Assembly: GCF_000390185.1 (NCBI RefSeq)
Contig: NZ_AQHR01000049.1
Span: 1-64,000, forward strand
DNA: 64,000 nt
Direction of reading: 5' to 3'
From: Lunatimonas lonarensis
GTDB taxonomy: Bacteria; Bacteroidota; Bacteroidia; Cytophagales; Cyclobacteriaceae
Position numbers and translations under genes: made by a program
Part shown: in pieces, positions 34,735-43,866 of the stretch
How positions within the stretch are numbered: position 1 is the stretch's first letter
Layout of the letters: each line of letters begins with the position of its first letter
The notes under the pieces: generated by a model
Seen by the model: the letters and a program-made list of their open reading frames with translations, nothing else
The model's database searches: none
What the model was told of the DNA's origin: nothing

Positions 34735-35626
34735 GCCCGTCTTTTATTTTTTGAATAAATATCTCGCCTATACTGGGAACCAGTTCTTCAAAATGATACA
34801 CCTCTCCAAAAGCCATAAAATGTTGGATCAGTTGATTTACATTGCCCTCACCCAAATCCACGGAATATAGAATCGTATCGTCCTCCCACACAGGCGTGGG
34901 AAATTCCGGCAGGACATTTTCATCGTAGGGCTTAATCCGGACACGATACTGATTCGATCGGGACTCCTTTCTAATCTGCCTAACCGACCCGTCCAGTATC
35001 TTTCGAGATTTGTTGATCATCGCGATATGGTCACACAGGAGCTCTACTGACTCCATACGGTGGGTGGAGAGTATGATCGTGGTTCCGTTATTCCTAAGCG
35101 CCAGAATTTCATTTTTGATGATTTCGGCGTTTACCGGATCAAAGCCCGAAAATGGCTCGTCGAGAATCAGCAACTTTGGCTCGTGTATAACCGTGGCGAT
35201 GAACTGCACCTTTTGGGCCATCCCCTTTGATAGTTCCTGTACCTTCTTATTTCTCCATGAATCGAGGTTTAACCGGGTTAACCAGCTGCCGATTCTGTAC
35301 TTGGCTTCTTTACGGGTCAGCCCCTTTAACTGGGCAAAATAAAGCAGCTGCTCATCAACAGCCATGCCCTTGTATAGGCCTCTTTCTTCCGGTAGATAGC
35401 CGATACTGTGTACGTGTACCTTCCGAAGGGGCTCTCCATTGATACGAATGACGCCTGAATCCTTATCGATAATTTGGTTGACGATTCGAATAAGCGTTGT
35501 TTTCCCGGCACCGTTAGGACCCAGCAGTCCAAAAACAGACCCTTCCGCCACCAAAAGATCTATGTCTCTCAAGGCCACATGGCTACCATACGCTTTATTC
35601 AGTCCGCTGATTTCTAGTATATACAA
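34724..35626 (-). CDS. ABC exporter ATPase, NatA-like
   Basis: 300 residues. Walker A GPNGAGKTTLI is at ~37-47, the Q-loop region is IGYLPEERGLY, the signature is LSKGMAQKVQ, Walker B is LLILDEPFSGFDP and the switch His is in LSTHRME. The C-terminal ~80 residues form the DUF4162-type extension typical of ATPases paired with ABC2_membrane_3 permeases. It is translationally coupled to the permease gene by an 11-bp overlap. No substrate-binding protein is present, consistent with an exporter. Confidence 0.93.
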   Translation of the reverse strand: MYILEISGLNKAYGSHVALRDIDLLVAEGSVFGLLGPNGAGKTTLIRIVNQIIDKDSGVIRINGEPLRKVHVHSIGYLPEERGLYKGMAVDEQLLYFAQLKGLTRKEAKYRIGSWLTRLNLDSWRNKKVQELSKGMAQKVQFIATVIHEPKLLILDEPFSGFDPVNAEIIKNEILALRNNGTTIILSTHRMESVELLCDHIAMINKSRKILDGSVRQIRKESRSNQYRVRIKPYDENVLPEFPTPVWEDDTILYSVDLGEGNVNQLIQHFMAFGEVYHFEELVPSIGEIFIQKIKDGHGE

Positions 35627-35674
35627 CTCCCTGTCGGTTAAAAAAGAACTTGATGCGTCGAGTGCCTAATCACA

Positions 35675-36574
35675 CTATTTCAAAGATACTGAACCTACCG
35701 AAACATCTATCAAAAAGGTCATTAGATTTTTGGCATCCTGCTTATAACCTCGACTGACGTAGGTTTTTTCTCCAATTTCTTTGAGATGGGAGGGAACTTT
35801 GGTACGGCACATGGCCGTAGATTTGATTTTCACCAAATAGGGTAGGTCGCGATCGGGCAAGCTGATATTTACGGAACCCGCGCCAACCTTGGCGAACACC
35901 TCACTTCTCTGTGCCATCAGATCCGCAAAATTCAGGTTCACGGAACCATAATTCACATCGAAGATCATCTGCTTTGCATTGGATAGGTGCATGTCCTCTC
36001 CATAGAGTGCTCCCATATTGATAATCACGCTAAGCGTATCCATCGCAATGGAATTTGGAACCTGACTCGCATACCCGAGGAATACATCCGCAGACGCCGT
36101 TTTGATACGGCAATTGGAAACTGGTAAATTGGAGAAATCGATATGGGCCTTACCGATACCAAAATTAAGATTGAGATTGTATAAGAAATTGGGATCCAAC
36201 CCAATGTTCCAAAGGTGGTCAAAGTCCGAATCCGTATTGGAAAAGAATCGATAGGAAAGACTACGCCCCAAACTCTCGGATTCGATATTTTTATGCTCCA
36301 GCTTTGCGATCAGCACCCCGTCGGTCACTTCATGGGTAAAGGATGGTAGGATATTTACCTTCCCCAGCTCGGCTGTAGCAAATACTGGTTTACCATAATA
36401 ACCTCTCTTGAAACTCGAAACGCCTTTATAACAGGAAAAATCAAATTCTACTAGATCAAACCCCTCCCTCTCTTCAACCACAAACTGCTTCGAAATCTGG
36501 GCCAGCGATTCTGATTCAAAGCCGGCAACCATAAATAAGCAATGAAGGAGAAGTAAGTTTTTAAGCATACGCAA
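35675..36574 (-). CDS. Exported protein of unknown function
   Basis: 299 residues with an N-terminal signal peptide (NLLLLHCLFMVAGFESESLAQ). The mature protein alternates short beta-strand-like segments (GKAHIDFSNLPVSNCRIKTASADVFLGY, FDVNYGSVNLNFADL, KVGAGSVNISLPD) reminiscent of the adhesin-like 'toast-rack' or DUF4097-type beta-solenoid domains. I cannot confirm the family. It is upstream of the ABC ATPase gene with a 48-bp gap and may share a transcript. Confidence 0.7.
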   Translation of the reverse strand: MRMLKNLLLLHCLFMVAGFESESLAQISKQFVVEEREGFDLVEFDFSCYKGVSSFKRGYYGKPVFATAELGKVNILPSFTHEVTDGVLIAKLEHKNIESESLGRSLSYRFFSNTDSDFDHLWNIGLDPNFLYNLNLNFGIGKAHIDFSNLPVSNCRIKTASADVFLGYASQVPNSIAMDTLSVIINMGALYGEDMHLSNAKQMIFDVNYGSVNLNFADLMAQRSEVFAKVGAGSVNISLPDRDLPYLVKIKSTAMCRTKVPSHLKEIGEKTYVSRGYKQDAKNLMTFLIDVSVGSVSLK

Positions 36575-36646
36575 TTAGTACGTTCGGTTTAGAAAAAGGT
36601 TTTGAAAAAACACAGTCCTAAAACGGAATCAACATACCAAATGTTA

Positions 36647-37750
36647 TCAAAAAAACTCTTTTACCTTATCGAATATACTCTTTTCTGATTTTCCCGGATT
36701 TGGCCTAAAGTTCTCTGAATTCCTCAAGGTCTCCAGTAACTGTCGCTCCTCTTTGTTCAGCTCCTTGGGAGTCCACACGTTTACGTGGATAAGCTGATCT
36801 CCCTTTCCGTATCCGTTAAGCTCCTTGATCCCTTTACCCTTCAGTCGTAAAATCTTACCGCTTTGGGTACCCGGCTCCAACTTAATCTTCACCTTGCCTT
36901 CTATCGTAGGCACTTCAACAGAAGCCCCCAAAACTGCGTCTATAAAGCTGATGTAGAGGTCATACACCACATTATTGCCATCTCGGATGAGCACTTCATC
37001 TGCTATTTCCTCGACTACGATCAGCAAGTCCCCAGGAATCCCTCCCGGAATCTCGTTCCCCTTTCCAGAAAGACTAAGCTGCATTCCTTCTCCCACTCCG
37101 GCCGGAATGTTTATGGGAATAACTTCCTCTGACACCACCAGTCCTTGGTAGTCTGCGTTGGCAGGCTTCTTATCAACAATTTTACCACTTCCCTGACAAG
37201 TCGGACAGGTGCTCGCTGACACCATTTGGCCAAGCATGGTATTGACTACTTTTTTGATCTGGCCCGAACCCTGGCAAGAAACGCAATTCTTGAACGTAAC
37301 GCCTTCGGCGACCTTTTGCCGCTTGACCTTTATCTTCTTTTCTACACCATTTGCAACCTCACTAAGACTAAGTTTAAGCTTTACTCGTAGATTAGTGCCC
37401 TTCTTGGTACGTCGTGATCCGCCTCCACCAAAAAAGGAATCGAATCCACCTCCACCAAAAATATCACCAAACTGGGAGAAAATATCCTCCATGTTCATTC
37501 CGCCTCCACCATAACCGGCAGATCCTCCAACGCCTTGATGGCCAAACTGATCGTATCGCTGACGTTTTTCGGGATTGCTCAGCACCTCGTAGGCCTCAGC
37601 GGCTTCCTTGAATTTATCCTCTGCTTCTGGGTTGTCCGGATTTTTATCGGGGTGGTACTTGATGGCCATTTTCCGATAAGCCTTTTTTATTTCCTCCGCT
37701 GTCGCTCCTTTGGTTACCCCCAGAACCTCGTAATAGTCTCTTTTCGCCAT
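36647..37750 (-). CDS. dnaJ: Chaperone DnaJ with a half-size zinc-binding region
   Basis: 367 residues. The J-domain (1-70) has [15 protein letters not shown], so it can stimulate DnaK. A Gly/Phe-rich stretch (74-112) is followed by the zinc-binding region and two C-terminal beta-domains ([25 protein letters not shown]). Canonical DnaJ has four CxxCxGxG motifs. Here only two are present, CVSCQGSG (156-163) and CPTCQGSG (182-189). By spacing they correspond to motifs II and III, which form zinc site 2; motifs I and IV are missing. The protein starts 4 bp after grpE, so grpE-dnaJ is an operon. dnaK is not in the window. Confidence 0.95.
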   Translation of the reverse strand: MAKRDYYEVLGVTKGATAEEIKKAYRKMAIKYHPDKNPDNPEAEDKFKEAAEAYEVLSNPEKRQRYDQFGHQGVGGSAGYGGGGMNMEDIFSQFGDIFGGGGFDSFFGGGGSRRTKKGTNLRVKLKLSLSEVANGVEKKIKVKRQKVAEGVTFKNCVSCQGSGQIKKVVNTMLGQMVSASTCPTCQGSGKIVDKKPANADYQGLVVSEEVIPINIPAGVGEGMQLSLSGKGNEIPGGIPGDLLIVVEEIADEVLIRDGNNVVYDLYISFIDAVLGASVEVPTIEGKVKIKLEPGTQSGKILRLKGKGIKELNGYGKGDQLIHVNVWTPKELNKEERQLLETLRNSENFRPNPGKSEKSIFDKVKEFF

Positions 37751-37754
37751 GGTT

Positions 37755-38333
37755 TTATTGTCCTATAACTACCTTTGCATACCTTACTACCTTGTCTCCC
37801 AAGAGATAGCCACGCTCCACTACGTCTACTATTTTCCCCTTCAGATCCTCGCTTGGCGCAGGAATCTGCGTGATCGCCTCGTGCATGTCTGCATCAAAAG
37901 CCTTGCCTACCAACTCTTCCATAGGCCGTAGGCCTTTCGATGTCAGGGTCTTTACCAGCTTGTTGTATATCAGTCTCTTACCTTCGTCAGGAGTATCAGA
38001 AGTCTCTTTTTCATCAGCTTTTATTGCCCGCTCAAAATCGTCCAGTATGGGCAGGAGTTCCTTGATTACATCCTCAGAGGCTGTCTTTATCAGCTCAAGT
38101 CTCTCCTTCGATGTTCTCCTGCGATAATTTTCAAACTCCGAATATAACCTTAGATACTTTTCCTTTAGATCCTGATTTTCCGCTTTAAGCTTTTCTTCCC
38201 CATTATCGGTTTGGAGGCTACCTTCCGACGAATCGGCATTCGTTTCAGATTCCATATCAGTTGTAGACCTATCTTCCTGATGAACAGCATCCTTCAAAAT
38301 CTCCTCCTGTTCCAAATTATCTTTTTCCTTCAT
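37755..38333 (-). CDS. grpE: Nucleotide exchange factor GrpE
   Basis: 192 residues. An acidic, low-complexity N-terminus (1-50) is followed by the long coiled-coil helix ([31 protein letters not shown]) and the C-terminal beta-domain with MHEAITQIP and [21 protein letters not shown]. GrpE releases ADP from DnaK. It is translated just before dnaJ. The TGACA-ATC-TGGCA element at 38396-38408 is its only notable upstream sequence. Confidence 0.96.
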   Translation of the reverse strand: MKEKDNLEQEEILKDAVHQEDRSTTDMESETNADSSEGSLQTDNGEEKLKAENQDLKEKYLRLYSEFENYRRRTSKERLELIKTASEDVIKELLPILDDFERAIKADEKETSDTPDEGKRLIYNKLVKTLTSKGLRPMEELVGKAFDADMHEAITQIPAPSEDLKGKIVDVVERGYLLGDKVVRYAKVVIGQ

Positions 38334-38395
38334 ACTAACTAATTCCGTTAAAAGTTTCCTACGCTATAACAATTAACCTGCCATAGCGAAAAAAC

Positions 38396-38408
38396 TGACA
38401 ATCTGGCA
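38396..38408. promoter_or_regulatory. TGNCA-N3-TGNCA element upstream of grpE
   Basis: TGACAATCTGGCA lies 62 bp before the grpE start and directly after the obg stop codon. Two TGNCA units with a 3-nt spacer read the same way on both strands. Its place before heat-shock genes makes a regulator or alternative sigma site plausible, but nothing in the window confirms it. Confidence 0.25.
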
Positions 38409-39401
38409 CTATTCATGCAACCTTTGCCAGATCATGTCCTTCAGCCGATCCAAATTCTTTCCGGTGATAGCCGAGATAAATACGTATGGAATTCCCTCGG
38501 GCAATTCCTTGGTCAAAGCTGTCGTCAATTCCTCATCCAATAAATCTGACTTCGAAATAGCCAACAGCCGCTGTTTGTCCAAAAGTTCCGGGTTGAATTT
38601 CCTCAATTCTTCGGTAAGTATCCCAAATTGGGTTGAGATGTTATCCGCATCAGCAGGAATCACGAAAAGCAAAATGGAGTTGCGCTCTATATGCCGCAGG
38701 AACCGCAAGCCCAACCCTCTGCCCTCCGAGGCTCCCTCAATGATCCCCGGTATATCTGCCATCACAAAGGATCGGTCGTTCCGGTAACCCACCACGCCCA
38801 GGTTTGGAACCAGGGTGGTAAAAGGATAGTCTCCGATTTCGGGCTTGGCTGCGGATATGCTCGCCAAAAGGGTTGACTTCCCGGCGTTTGGAAACCCTAC
38901 TAGGCCTACATCTGCCAATAATTTCAATTCAAGAATAATCCACTCCTCCACGCCAGGCTCTCCGGGCTGCGCAAAGTGGGGGGCTTGGTTGGTAGCTGTT
39001 TTGAAATGATCGTTTCCCATACCACCTCTACCTCCTCGCGTAAGGACAAACTCCTGACCATCATCCGTTATCTCGCAGCGTTGCTCCCCTGTTTCGGCCA
39101 CCCTTGCCACTGTGCCCAGGGGCACTTCCAATATCACATCCTGGCCCTCGGCTCCCTTTCTCCGTCCTCCTTCACCTCCCCTGCCCGGTTCGGCTATCAC
39201 ATGCTTTTTATACTTTAGATGTAGCAGGGTCCAAAGCTGGGCATTGCCTCTTAGGATAACGTGGCCACCACGCCCCCCGTCGCCGCCATCCGGCCCGCCC
39301 TTGGGTACGTGTTTTTCCCTCCGAAAATGAACCGAACCCGCACCACCTGCACCTGAGCGGGAACAAAACTTCACGTAATCAATAAAATTGGAATCTGCCA
39401 C
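38409..39401 (-). CDS. obg: GTPase Obg/CgtA
   Basis: 330 residues. The Gly-rich Obg fold covers ~1-158 ([28 protein letters not shown]), followed by the G domain with G1 [11 protein letters not shown]2/switch [13 protein letters not shown]3 [10 protein letters not shown]4 SKSD and G5 ISA. No C-terminal OCT domain is present, as in other short Obg proteins. It is a ribosome-assembly and stress-response GTPase. An adk terminator lies upstream, so obg has its own, unidentified promoter. Confidence 0.96.
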   Translation of the reverse strand: MADSNFIDYVKFCSRSGAGGAGSVHFRREKHVPKGGPDGGDGGRGGHVILRGNAQLWTLLHLKYKKHVIAEPGRGGEGGRRKGAEGQDVILEVPLGTVARVAETGEQRCEITDDGQEFVLTRGGRGGMGNDHFKTATNQAPHFAQPGEPGVEEWIILELKLLADVGLVGFPNAGKSTLLASISAAKPEIGDYPFTTLVPNLGVVGYRNDRSFVMADIPGIIEGASEGRGLGLRFLRHIERNSILLFVIPADADNISTQFGILTEELRKFNPELLDKQRLLAISKSDLLDEELTTALTKELPEGIPYVFISAITGKNLDRLKDMIWQRLHE

Positions 39402-39486
39402 TTCAGTTAGTCTTTTTTAATCACCCGCTTCTCTAAACGAGCCTAATGGATACCGCTGCACAAAACTGATACACCGGAAATTAAAT

Positions 39487-39520
39487 AAAAATTGGCTAAG
39501 CGGATTCACCTAGCCAATTT
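39487..39520 (-). terminator. Intrinsic terminator after adk
   Basis: On the minus strand AAATTGGCTA (39520-39511) pairs with TAGCCAATTT (39498-39489), followed by TTTTTATTT. It separates hpt-adk from obg. Confidence 0.8.
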
Positions 39521-39550
39521 AAACACAAAGGTACCGGATTTTTCCGGTTA

Positions 39551-40123
39551 TCAATAGTTATCAATTACCTTGCAGATTGAGGAAAAAATCCCTTCTATCG
39601 TGCCAACGCCTTCTATACGGCTAAGCTTGCCCTGCTTGTCATAGTAATCTGCAACGGGCAGCGTTTCCTCCAAATACACCTTAATTCGATTACTAATCTT
39701 TGCCTCGTCCTGGTCATCAACGCGACCCGATGTTTTGCCTCTTTCTTTGATTCGTGTCCTTAGCTCCTCCTCTGGAACCTCCAGCGAAACCATACCCGAA
39801 ATACCCGTACCCTTTGCCGTCAGAAGCTCATCAAGTGCCTTCGCCTGCGCAACGGTACGCGGAAAGCCATCAAAGATAAAACCGGTAGGATCCTTGGTTT
39901 GGTTGATCTTGTCATCTACCATACCTATTACCACCTCATCCGGAACCAGATTGCCCTCATCCATGTATTTTTGGGCAAGCTTCCCCAGATCGGTTCCTTC
40001 TCCTAGGTGCTTCCTAAAAAGGTCCCCTGTGGAGATGTGGTCAATCTTGTACTTTTCGATCAGCTTTTCACTCTGAGTACCCTTCCCCGCACCAGGAGGT
40101 CCAAATAAAACGATATTAAGCAT
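39551..40123 (-). CDS. adk: Adenylate kinase
   Basis: 190 residues. The P-loop GPPGAGKGTQ is at 7-16, then STGDLFR, GFPRTVAQA and the LID hinge region RGKTSGRVDDQDEAKISNR. The LID is the short form: the ~27-residue insert of long adenylate kinases is absent and there are no zinc-binding cysteines. It catalyses ATP + AMP = 2 ADP. It lies 32 bp downstream of hpt, and both serve purine nucleotide metabolism, so they are probably one transcript from the promoter at 40724-40753. Confidence 0.97.
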   Translation of the reverse strand: MLNIVLFGPPGAGKGTQSEKLIEKYKIDHISTGDLFRKHLGEGTDLGKLAQKYMDEGNLVPDEVVIGMVDDKINQTKDPTGFIFDGFPRTVAQAKALDELLTAKGTGISGMVSLEVPEEELRTRIKERGKTSGRVDDQDEAKISNRIKVYLEETLPVADYYDKQGKLSRIEGVGTIEGIFSSICKVIDNY

Positions 40124-40155
40124 TTTTATTTCTAAATTTTAACGGTTAACAACAT

Positions 40156-40689
40156 CTATTCCTCTAACACATAAATTTCAGGCAAATTTCGACCAAAACC
40201 AGCATAATCAAGCCCATATCCAACCACAAATTTATTTTTGATAGAAAAACCTATATGGTCTAATTTGACAGTAGGTACTTGAAGTGCATCTGGCTTATGG
40301 AGAAGCGCTACCAGAGCTATGTCTTTTACACCCTTGGATTCGAGTACCTTGACCAAGTATTCCATACTTCTCCCCGTGTCGACAATATCTTCTATTACAA
40401 TTACCCTTCTTCCAGTTAGGTCATCACGGAGTTCTATCTCCGTAGCAACATTGCCCGAGGAATTCAGCCCCTCATACGAAGATATCCGGATAAACGCTAC
40501 CTGAACTGGAATTTGGAGTCGCTTTACTAGGTCTGAGAAAAACATAAACGCTCCGTTTAACACGCCCAAAAGCACCGGCGGTTCCGAAATGTACTCAAGG
40601 TTTATCTTATCGGCGATTTCATCCACACGAAGTTGGATTTCCGAAGCACTGATGAGAGGCACAAAATTCCTGTCTAAAACTTGAATCAT
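40156..40689 (-). CDS. hpt: Hypoxanthine phosphoribosyltransferase
   Basis: 177 residues from ATG 40689. The frame is open to 40752, but a strong promoter lies at 40724-40753, so only the shorter start can be translated. The PRPP-binding loop VIVIEDIVDTGRSMEYL, the early PPVLLGVLNGAFMFFSDLVKRL and the C-terminal VGYGLDYAGFGRNLPEIYVL are typical of HPRT. It salvages hypoxanthine/guanine to IMP/GMP. Confidence 0.95.
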   Translation of the reverse strand: MIQVLDRNFVPLISASEIQLRVDEIADKINLEYISEPPVLLGVLNGAFMFFSDLVKRLQIPVQVAFIRISSYEGLNSSGNVATEIELRDDLTGRRVIVIEDIVDTGRSMEYLVKVLESKGVKDIALVALLHKPDALQVPTVKLDHIGFSIKNKFVVGYGLDYAGFGRNLPEIYVLEE

Positions 40690-40723
40690 AAGTCTTTTGG
40701 CGCTGCGGATTCCCCGCCCTTGA

Positions 40724-40753
40724 CAAATATAGCCATTATATAAGGTAAACAAA
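40724..40753 (-). promoter_or_regulatory. hpt-adk promoter (TTTG-N18-TATATTTG)
   Basis: On the minus strand, TTTG (40753-40750) and TATATTTG (40731-40724) are 18 bases apart. Both boxes match the Bacteroidota -33/-7 consensus exactly. The predicted leader is ~28 nt. It is the best promoter in the window. Confidence 0.8.
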
Positions 40754-40766
40754 AAAAATCCTCAGA

Positions 40767-41684
40767 CTACAATGCTTCCAAGAGAAATCTGTACATATCC
40801 TGCATAGCCTGTAAATCCGAAACCATGACCCGTTCAGCAGAAGTGTGCACATTTTCCTCGGGTGCTCCAATGAAACACCAATCCACCGGGAAGGGAGAAT
40901 GATGCACCTCTCTGCCGTCACTGCTGCCGTATGCCTCCACCTCCAACTGATATGGAATCCCACTTCTCTCCGCGAGTTTGATGATCCTTTCCACAAAAAC
41001 CCTTCTGGGAATGAACCGATCCCGGAGAGAAATGACGACTCCGCCGCCAGGCCGCACTCCCTCTGATGCCCAGGTCATATCCGAGATCAATGCTTGCTCA
41101 ATACGCCATCGCTCGTAAATATACCTCATCAAAAGCGGAATGGCCCCGCCCCCATGCTCCTCAAAGGTCGTGAATACCACCAAACCATTGGAAAGACTCT
41201 CGCAGAGGCGAAGTGCATTGTATACGCCCAACCTGTTGTCCAGATAGGCCGCCTGAATATACTCTTCGGTAATCTCCACATGTTGTCGGTAGGTTAAAAT
41301 CGTACCTGGCATTATCTGCCTGCCAAAATCATGGAAAAGGTTTCCATCCTCTATCCTCACGCTACATTCAATTTCACCATAGCTATCCGAGCCCACCAAA
41401 ACATCCCCATCTACTACTTCGGGCCCACCCACAGGCACAAGTTGATTCTCATATCTAGCCATAAATCCGACGGTGTCCAAATGCGCAAAAACAGCGGTTT
41501 TGGGCTCACCAAAGGCCAAAATGAAATTATCTTGAAGATTTTTACCAAAATGAATTTCTGGCGTAACCTTCCAACTGCTTCCACGTTGTAACACGTATTC
41601 CAGAAGGAAGCTGGTAAGCCTGCCTTCATCACCGGAAACACCAGGTATGGCTAATAATTCAACTAGAAATTCGTCCGATGACAT
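40767..41684 (-). CDS. M42/M20-type metallopeptidase
   Basis: 305 residues, cytoplasmic. Zinc-binding and catalytic blocks of the glutamyl-aminopeptidase (M42) clan are visible: AHLDTVGFMAR (His-x-Asp), YLDNRLGVYNAL (bridging Asp), TFEEHGGGA (catalytic Glu pair), ISDMTW (Asp) and a late His in NVHTSAERV. The protein is shorter than typical M42 enzymes (~340-360). It is likely an aminopeptidase, of unknown specificity. It is convergent with nothing; its 3' end lies just upstream of the hpt promoter. Confidence 0.85.
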   Translation of the reverse strand: MSSDEFLVELLAIPGVSGDEGRLTSFLLEYVLQRGSSWKVTPEIHFGKNLQDNFILAFGEPKTAVFAHLDTVGFMARYENQLVPVGGPEVVDGDVLVGSDSYGEIECSVRIEDGNLFHDFGRQIMPGTILTYRQHVEITEEYIQAAYLDNRLGVYNALRLCESLSNGLVVFTTFEEHGGGAIPLLMRYIYERWRIEQALISDMTWASEGVRPGGGVVISLRDRFIPRRVFVERIIKLAERSGIPYQLEVEAYGSSDGREVHHSPFPVDWCFIGAPEENVHTSAERVMVSDLQAMQDMYRFLLEAL

Positions 41685-41752
41685 GAGAAAGCAAAATTTA
41701 TGGTCAAGAAAAGAATTATTAATGTAAATTCGTAAAACAAAACGCAGAATAG

Positions 41753-41783
41753 TTTAGAGTTCTCATAAAAAATTCTACATTTG
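41753..41783 (+). promoter_or_regulatory. Promoter of the OmpA-like gene (TTTA-N19-TACATTTG)
   Basis: TACATTTG (41776-41783) is a full -7 match, with TTTA at 41753-41756 as -33. The ~72-nt leader that follows is A-rich and unstructured just before the ATG, including AAAAAAAATTTTTT, as often seen for highly expressed genes in this phylum. Confidence 0.65.
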
Positions 41784-41861
41784 TAATTGGAATTGCTACT
41801 TCGAAACAAATCTAAATTCAAAACAATTTAAAAACTGAAAGTTGAAAAAAAATTTTTTACC

Positions 41862-43139
41862 ATGAAAAAAATACTATTATCAACACTAATAGCTGGCGCA
41901 TTAGGGTTTGGAGCCCAAGCGCAGAATGACTTCAACAAGTGGTCTATTGATGTGAACGCAGGGTTCAATAATGCAATGGCTCCTATGACACCTGGCTATT
42001 ATAGCCCCAACCCGCTTAATATTGGGTCGGCGGATATAGGCGTTAGGTACATGTTCAATGAGAAGTTTGGAGCGAAGTTGGATTACGGTTTCGGATCTTT
42101 CAGCAATGAAGCTAACACCCCTTCGTTTTCATCCAACTACTACCGGGTTAACCTTCAGGGTGTCGCTAACTTAGGCCGCATCATGAGTTGGGAAACCTTT
42201 ACTCGTCGAGTGAACCTCTTGGGTCACTTCGGCGCAGGTATCGGACGATTAACGCCTCAAGAAGGTACTTTCGCAAACGAAGCGGACGATCAATACAACT
42301 TCATCGTTGGATTGACCGGACAGATAAAATTAGGCGAGCGAGTGGCATTGAACGGAGATGTCAGCACCATATTAGCGGGCAGGCAGGATCTCTCGTTTGA
42401 CGGCAACTCACGAATCATCCGAACTACTCCCGGCCACTACGGTGTAAACGGAGTTTATTGGACTGGTACACTCGGCCTTTCTTTCTACCTTGGCAGCGGC
42501 AGTACGCATGCTGACTGGTACATCAGAGATAGCCAGTATGCCACAAAGCAAGAACTTGCTGACCAGATTGGTCAAATTAGGGATATGCTGAAGGATTCGG
42601 ACGGCGATGGCGTTCCTGACTACCTTGACAAAGAGCCTAATACCCCAGCAGGTGCTCGCGTAGATTCTCACGGTAGAACACTCGACTCCGACGGAGATGG
42701 TATTCCTGATCACCTAGACAAGTGTCCTTTCGTTCCTGGTCCAGCTTCTTTGGATGGATGTCCTCCACCTGATACAGTTGAAGAAGTTGATTGGTTGAAA
42801 AAAGCGATCAACGACGGTTATGTGAACGTGTACTACGCATTTGACAGCGCTAAGCCACTTGGCTACTCGTCGTCTGCAATCAATTACGTAGCAAACTTCA
42901 TGAAACGTAACCCAGGCGTCAAGGTAGAATTGAAAGGTTTTGCTGACGAACTTGGTCCTGAAGACTACAACATGAAGTTGTCTGAGCGAAGAGCTAAATC
43001 AGTATACGATATCCTGATCGCTGCTGGAATCGATGCTTCTAGAATCTCTTACAAAGGCTACGGCGAAGATACCAGCGTAGACAAGAGGTCTGCTGATGCA
43101 CGTCAATTGGCCAGAAGAGTTAGCTTCGAAGTCAAATAA
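41862..43139 (+). CDS. OmpA-family outer membrane protein
   Basis: 425 residues. A signal peptide (KKILLSTLIAGALGFGAQAQ) is followed by an N-terminal beta-barrel (~22-225), two calcium-binding thrombospondin type-3 repeats (DSDGDGVPDYLDKEPNTP and DSDGDGIPDHLDKCPF), and the OmpA peptidoglycan-binding domain (~310-425; YYAFDSAKPLG, GFADELGPEDYNMKLSERRA, GYGEDTS). In the usual NxxLSxxRA motif the protein has MKLSERRA. It links the outer membrane to the cell wall and is likely abundant. It has its own promoter and a strong terminator. Confidence 0.94.
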   Translation: MKKILLSTLIAGALGFGAQAQNDFNKWSIDVNAGFNNAMAPMTPGYYSPNPLNIGSADIGVRYMFNEKFGAKLDYGFGSFSNEANTPSFSSNYYRVNLQGVANLGRIMSWETFTRRVNLLGHFGAGIGRLTPQEGTFANEADDQYNFIVGLTGQIKLGERVALNGDVSTILAGRQDLSFDGNSRIIRTTPGHYGVNGVYWTGTLGLSFYLGSGSTHADWYIRDSQYATKQELADQIGQIRDMLKDSDGDGVPDYLDKEPNTPAGARVDSHGRTLDSDGDGIPDHLDKCPFVPGPASLDGCPPPDTVEEVDWLKKAINDGYVNVYYAFDSAKPLGYSSSAINYVANFMKRNPGVKVELKGFADELGPEDYNMKLSERRAKSVYDILIAAGIDASRISYKGYGEDTSVDKRSADARQLARRVSFEVK

Positions 43140-43162
43140 GGTCAGCTGACAGAAATTGCAAG

Positions 43163-43190
43163 AACCCGATCTTTTTAGATCGGGTTTTTT
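43163..43190 (+). terminator. Intrinsic terminator of the OmpA-like gene
   Basis: AACCCGATC (43163-43171), loop TTTTTA, GATCGGGTT (43178-43186) and a T-run. It is only 17 bp before upp. Confidence 0.9.
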
Positions 43191-43206
43191 TATTTAATTT
43201 TCGTCC

Positions 43207-43860
43207 ATGTTTGTATTGAATCGCCACCCTTCCATCGCCAATAATTTCTTGGCAGAAATGAGAAGTACAACGCTCCAGCAGAATAGATTGGTATTCCGAA
43301 AAAACCTGGAAAGATTGGGGGAGATAATGGCGTATGAAATTTCGAAGGAGTTAACGTATTCTGACAAGCAAATCGATACACCACTGGGAAAGACTACCAT
43401 CCCAATACAAATTGACCCACCTGTAGTTATTGCAGTGCTAAGGGCTGCCATACCCTATTTTAATGGGGTATTAAACTTCTTCGACAAAGCTGAAAGCGGA
43501 TTTATTGGGGCATTTCGGAAAGAACAAACAGACAATGAACCGGTGGAAATTGAATTGGGATACAGCGCTGCCCCATCGTTGGATAAGCGTCAAGTGATCA
43601 TCGTAGACCCTATGTTGGCCACAGGAAAATCATTTGTAGAAAGTGCAACCGCCCTCCTAAAATACGGGCGACCGGATACTTTTCATCTGCTTTCTGTGAT
43701 AGCCTCTCCCGAAGGTGTCGATTTTATCGAAAAAAATTTGAGACTGCCCTTCAAAATCTGGACTTGTGCATTGGACGAAAAACTTGATTCCCATTCCTAC
43801 ATTGTACCCGGTCTCGGGGATGCAGGAGACTTGTCCTTTGGTAGTAAACTTTCCCGCTAA
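43207..43860 (+). CDS. upp: Uracil phosphoribosyltransferase
   Basis: 217 residues. VLRAAIPYFNGVLNFF and the PRPP loop VDPMLATGKSFVESA are followed by the uracil-binding end YIVPGLGDAGDLSFG, which is diagnostic for UPRTase. It converts uracil and PRPP to UMP. TAATTTT at 43195-43201, directly after the OmpA terminator, is a possible but poor -7 box. The antiporter gene begins 6 bp after the stop. Confidence 0.95.
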   Translation: MFVLNRHPSIANNFLAEMRSTTLQQNRLVFRKNLERLGEIMAYEISKELTYSDKQIDTPLGKTTIPIQIDPPVVIAVLRAAIPYFNGVLNFFDKAESGFIGAFRKEQTDNEPVEIELGYSAAPSLDKRQVIIVDPMLATGKSFVESATALLKYGRPDTFHLLSVIASPEGVDFIEKNLRLPFKIWTCALDEKLDSHSYIVPGLGDAGDLSFGSKLSR

Positions 43861-43866
43861 ATCTTC

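Noticed and set aside
43191-43203. Promoter for upp directly after the OmpA terminator
   Set aside because: The only -7-like box (TAATTTTC) is imperfect and would put the start of transcription on the upp ATG; not strong enough to list.
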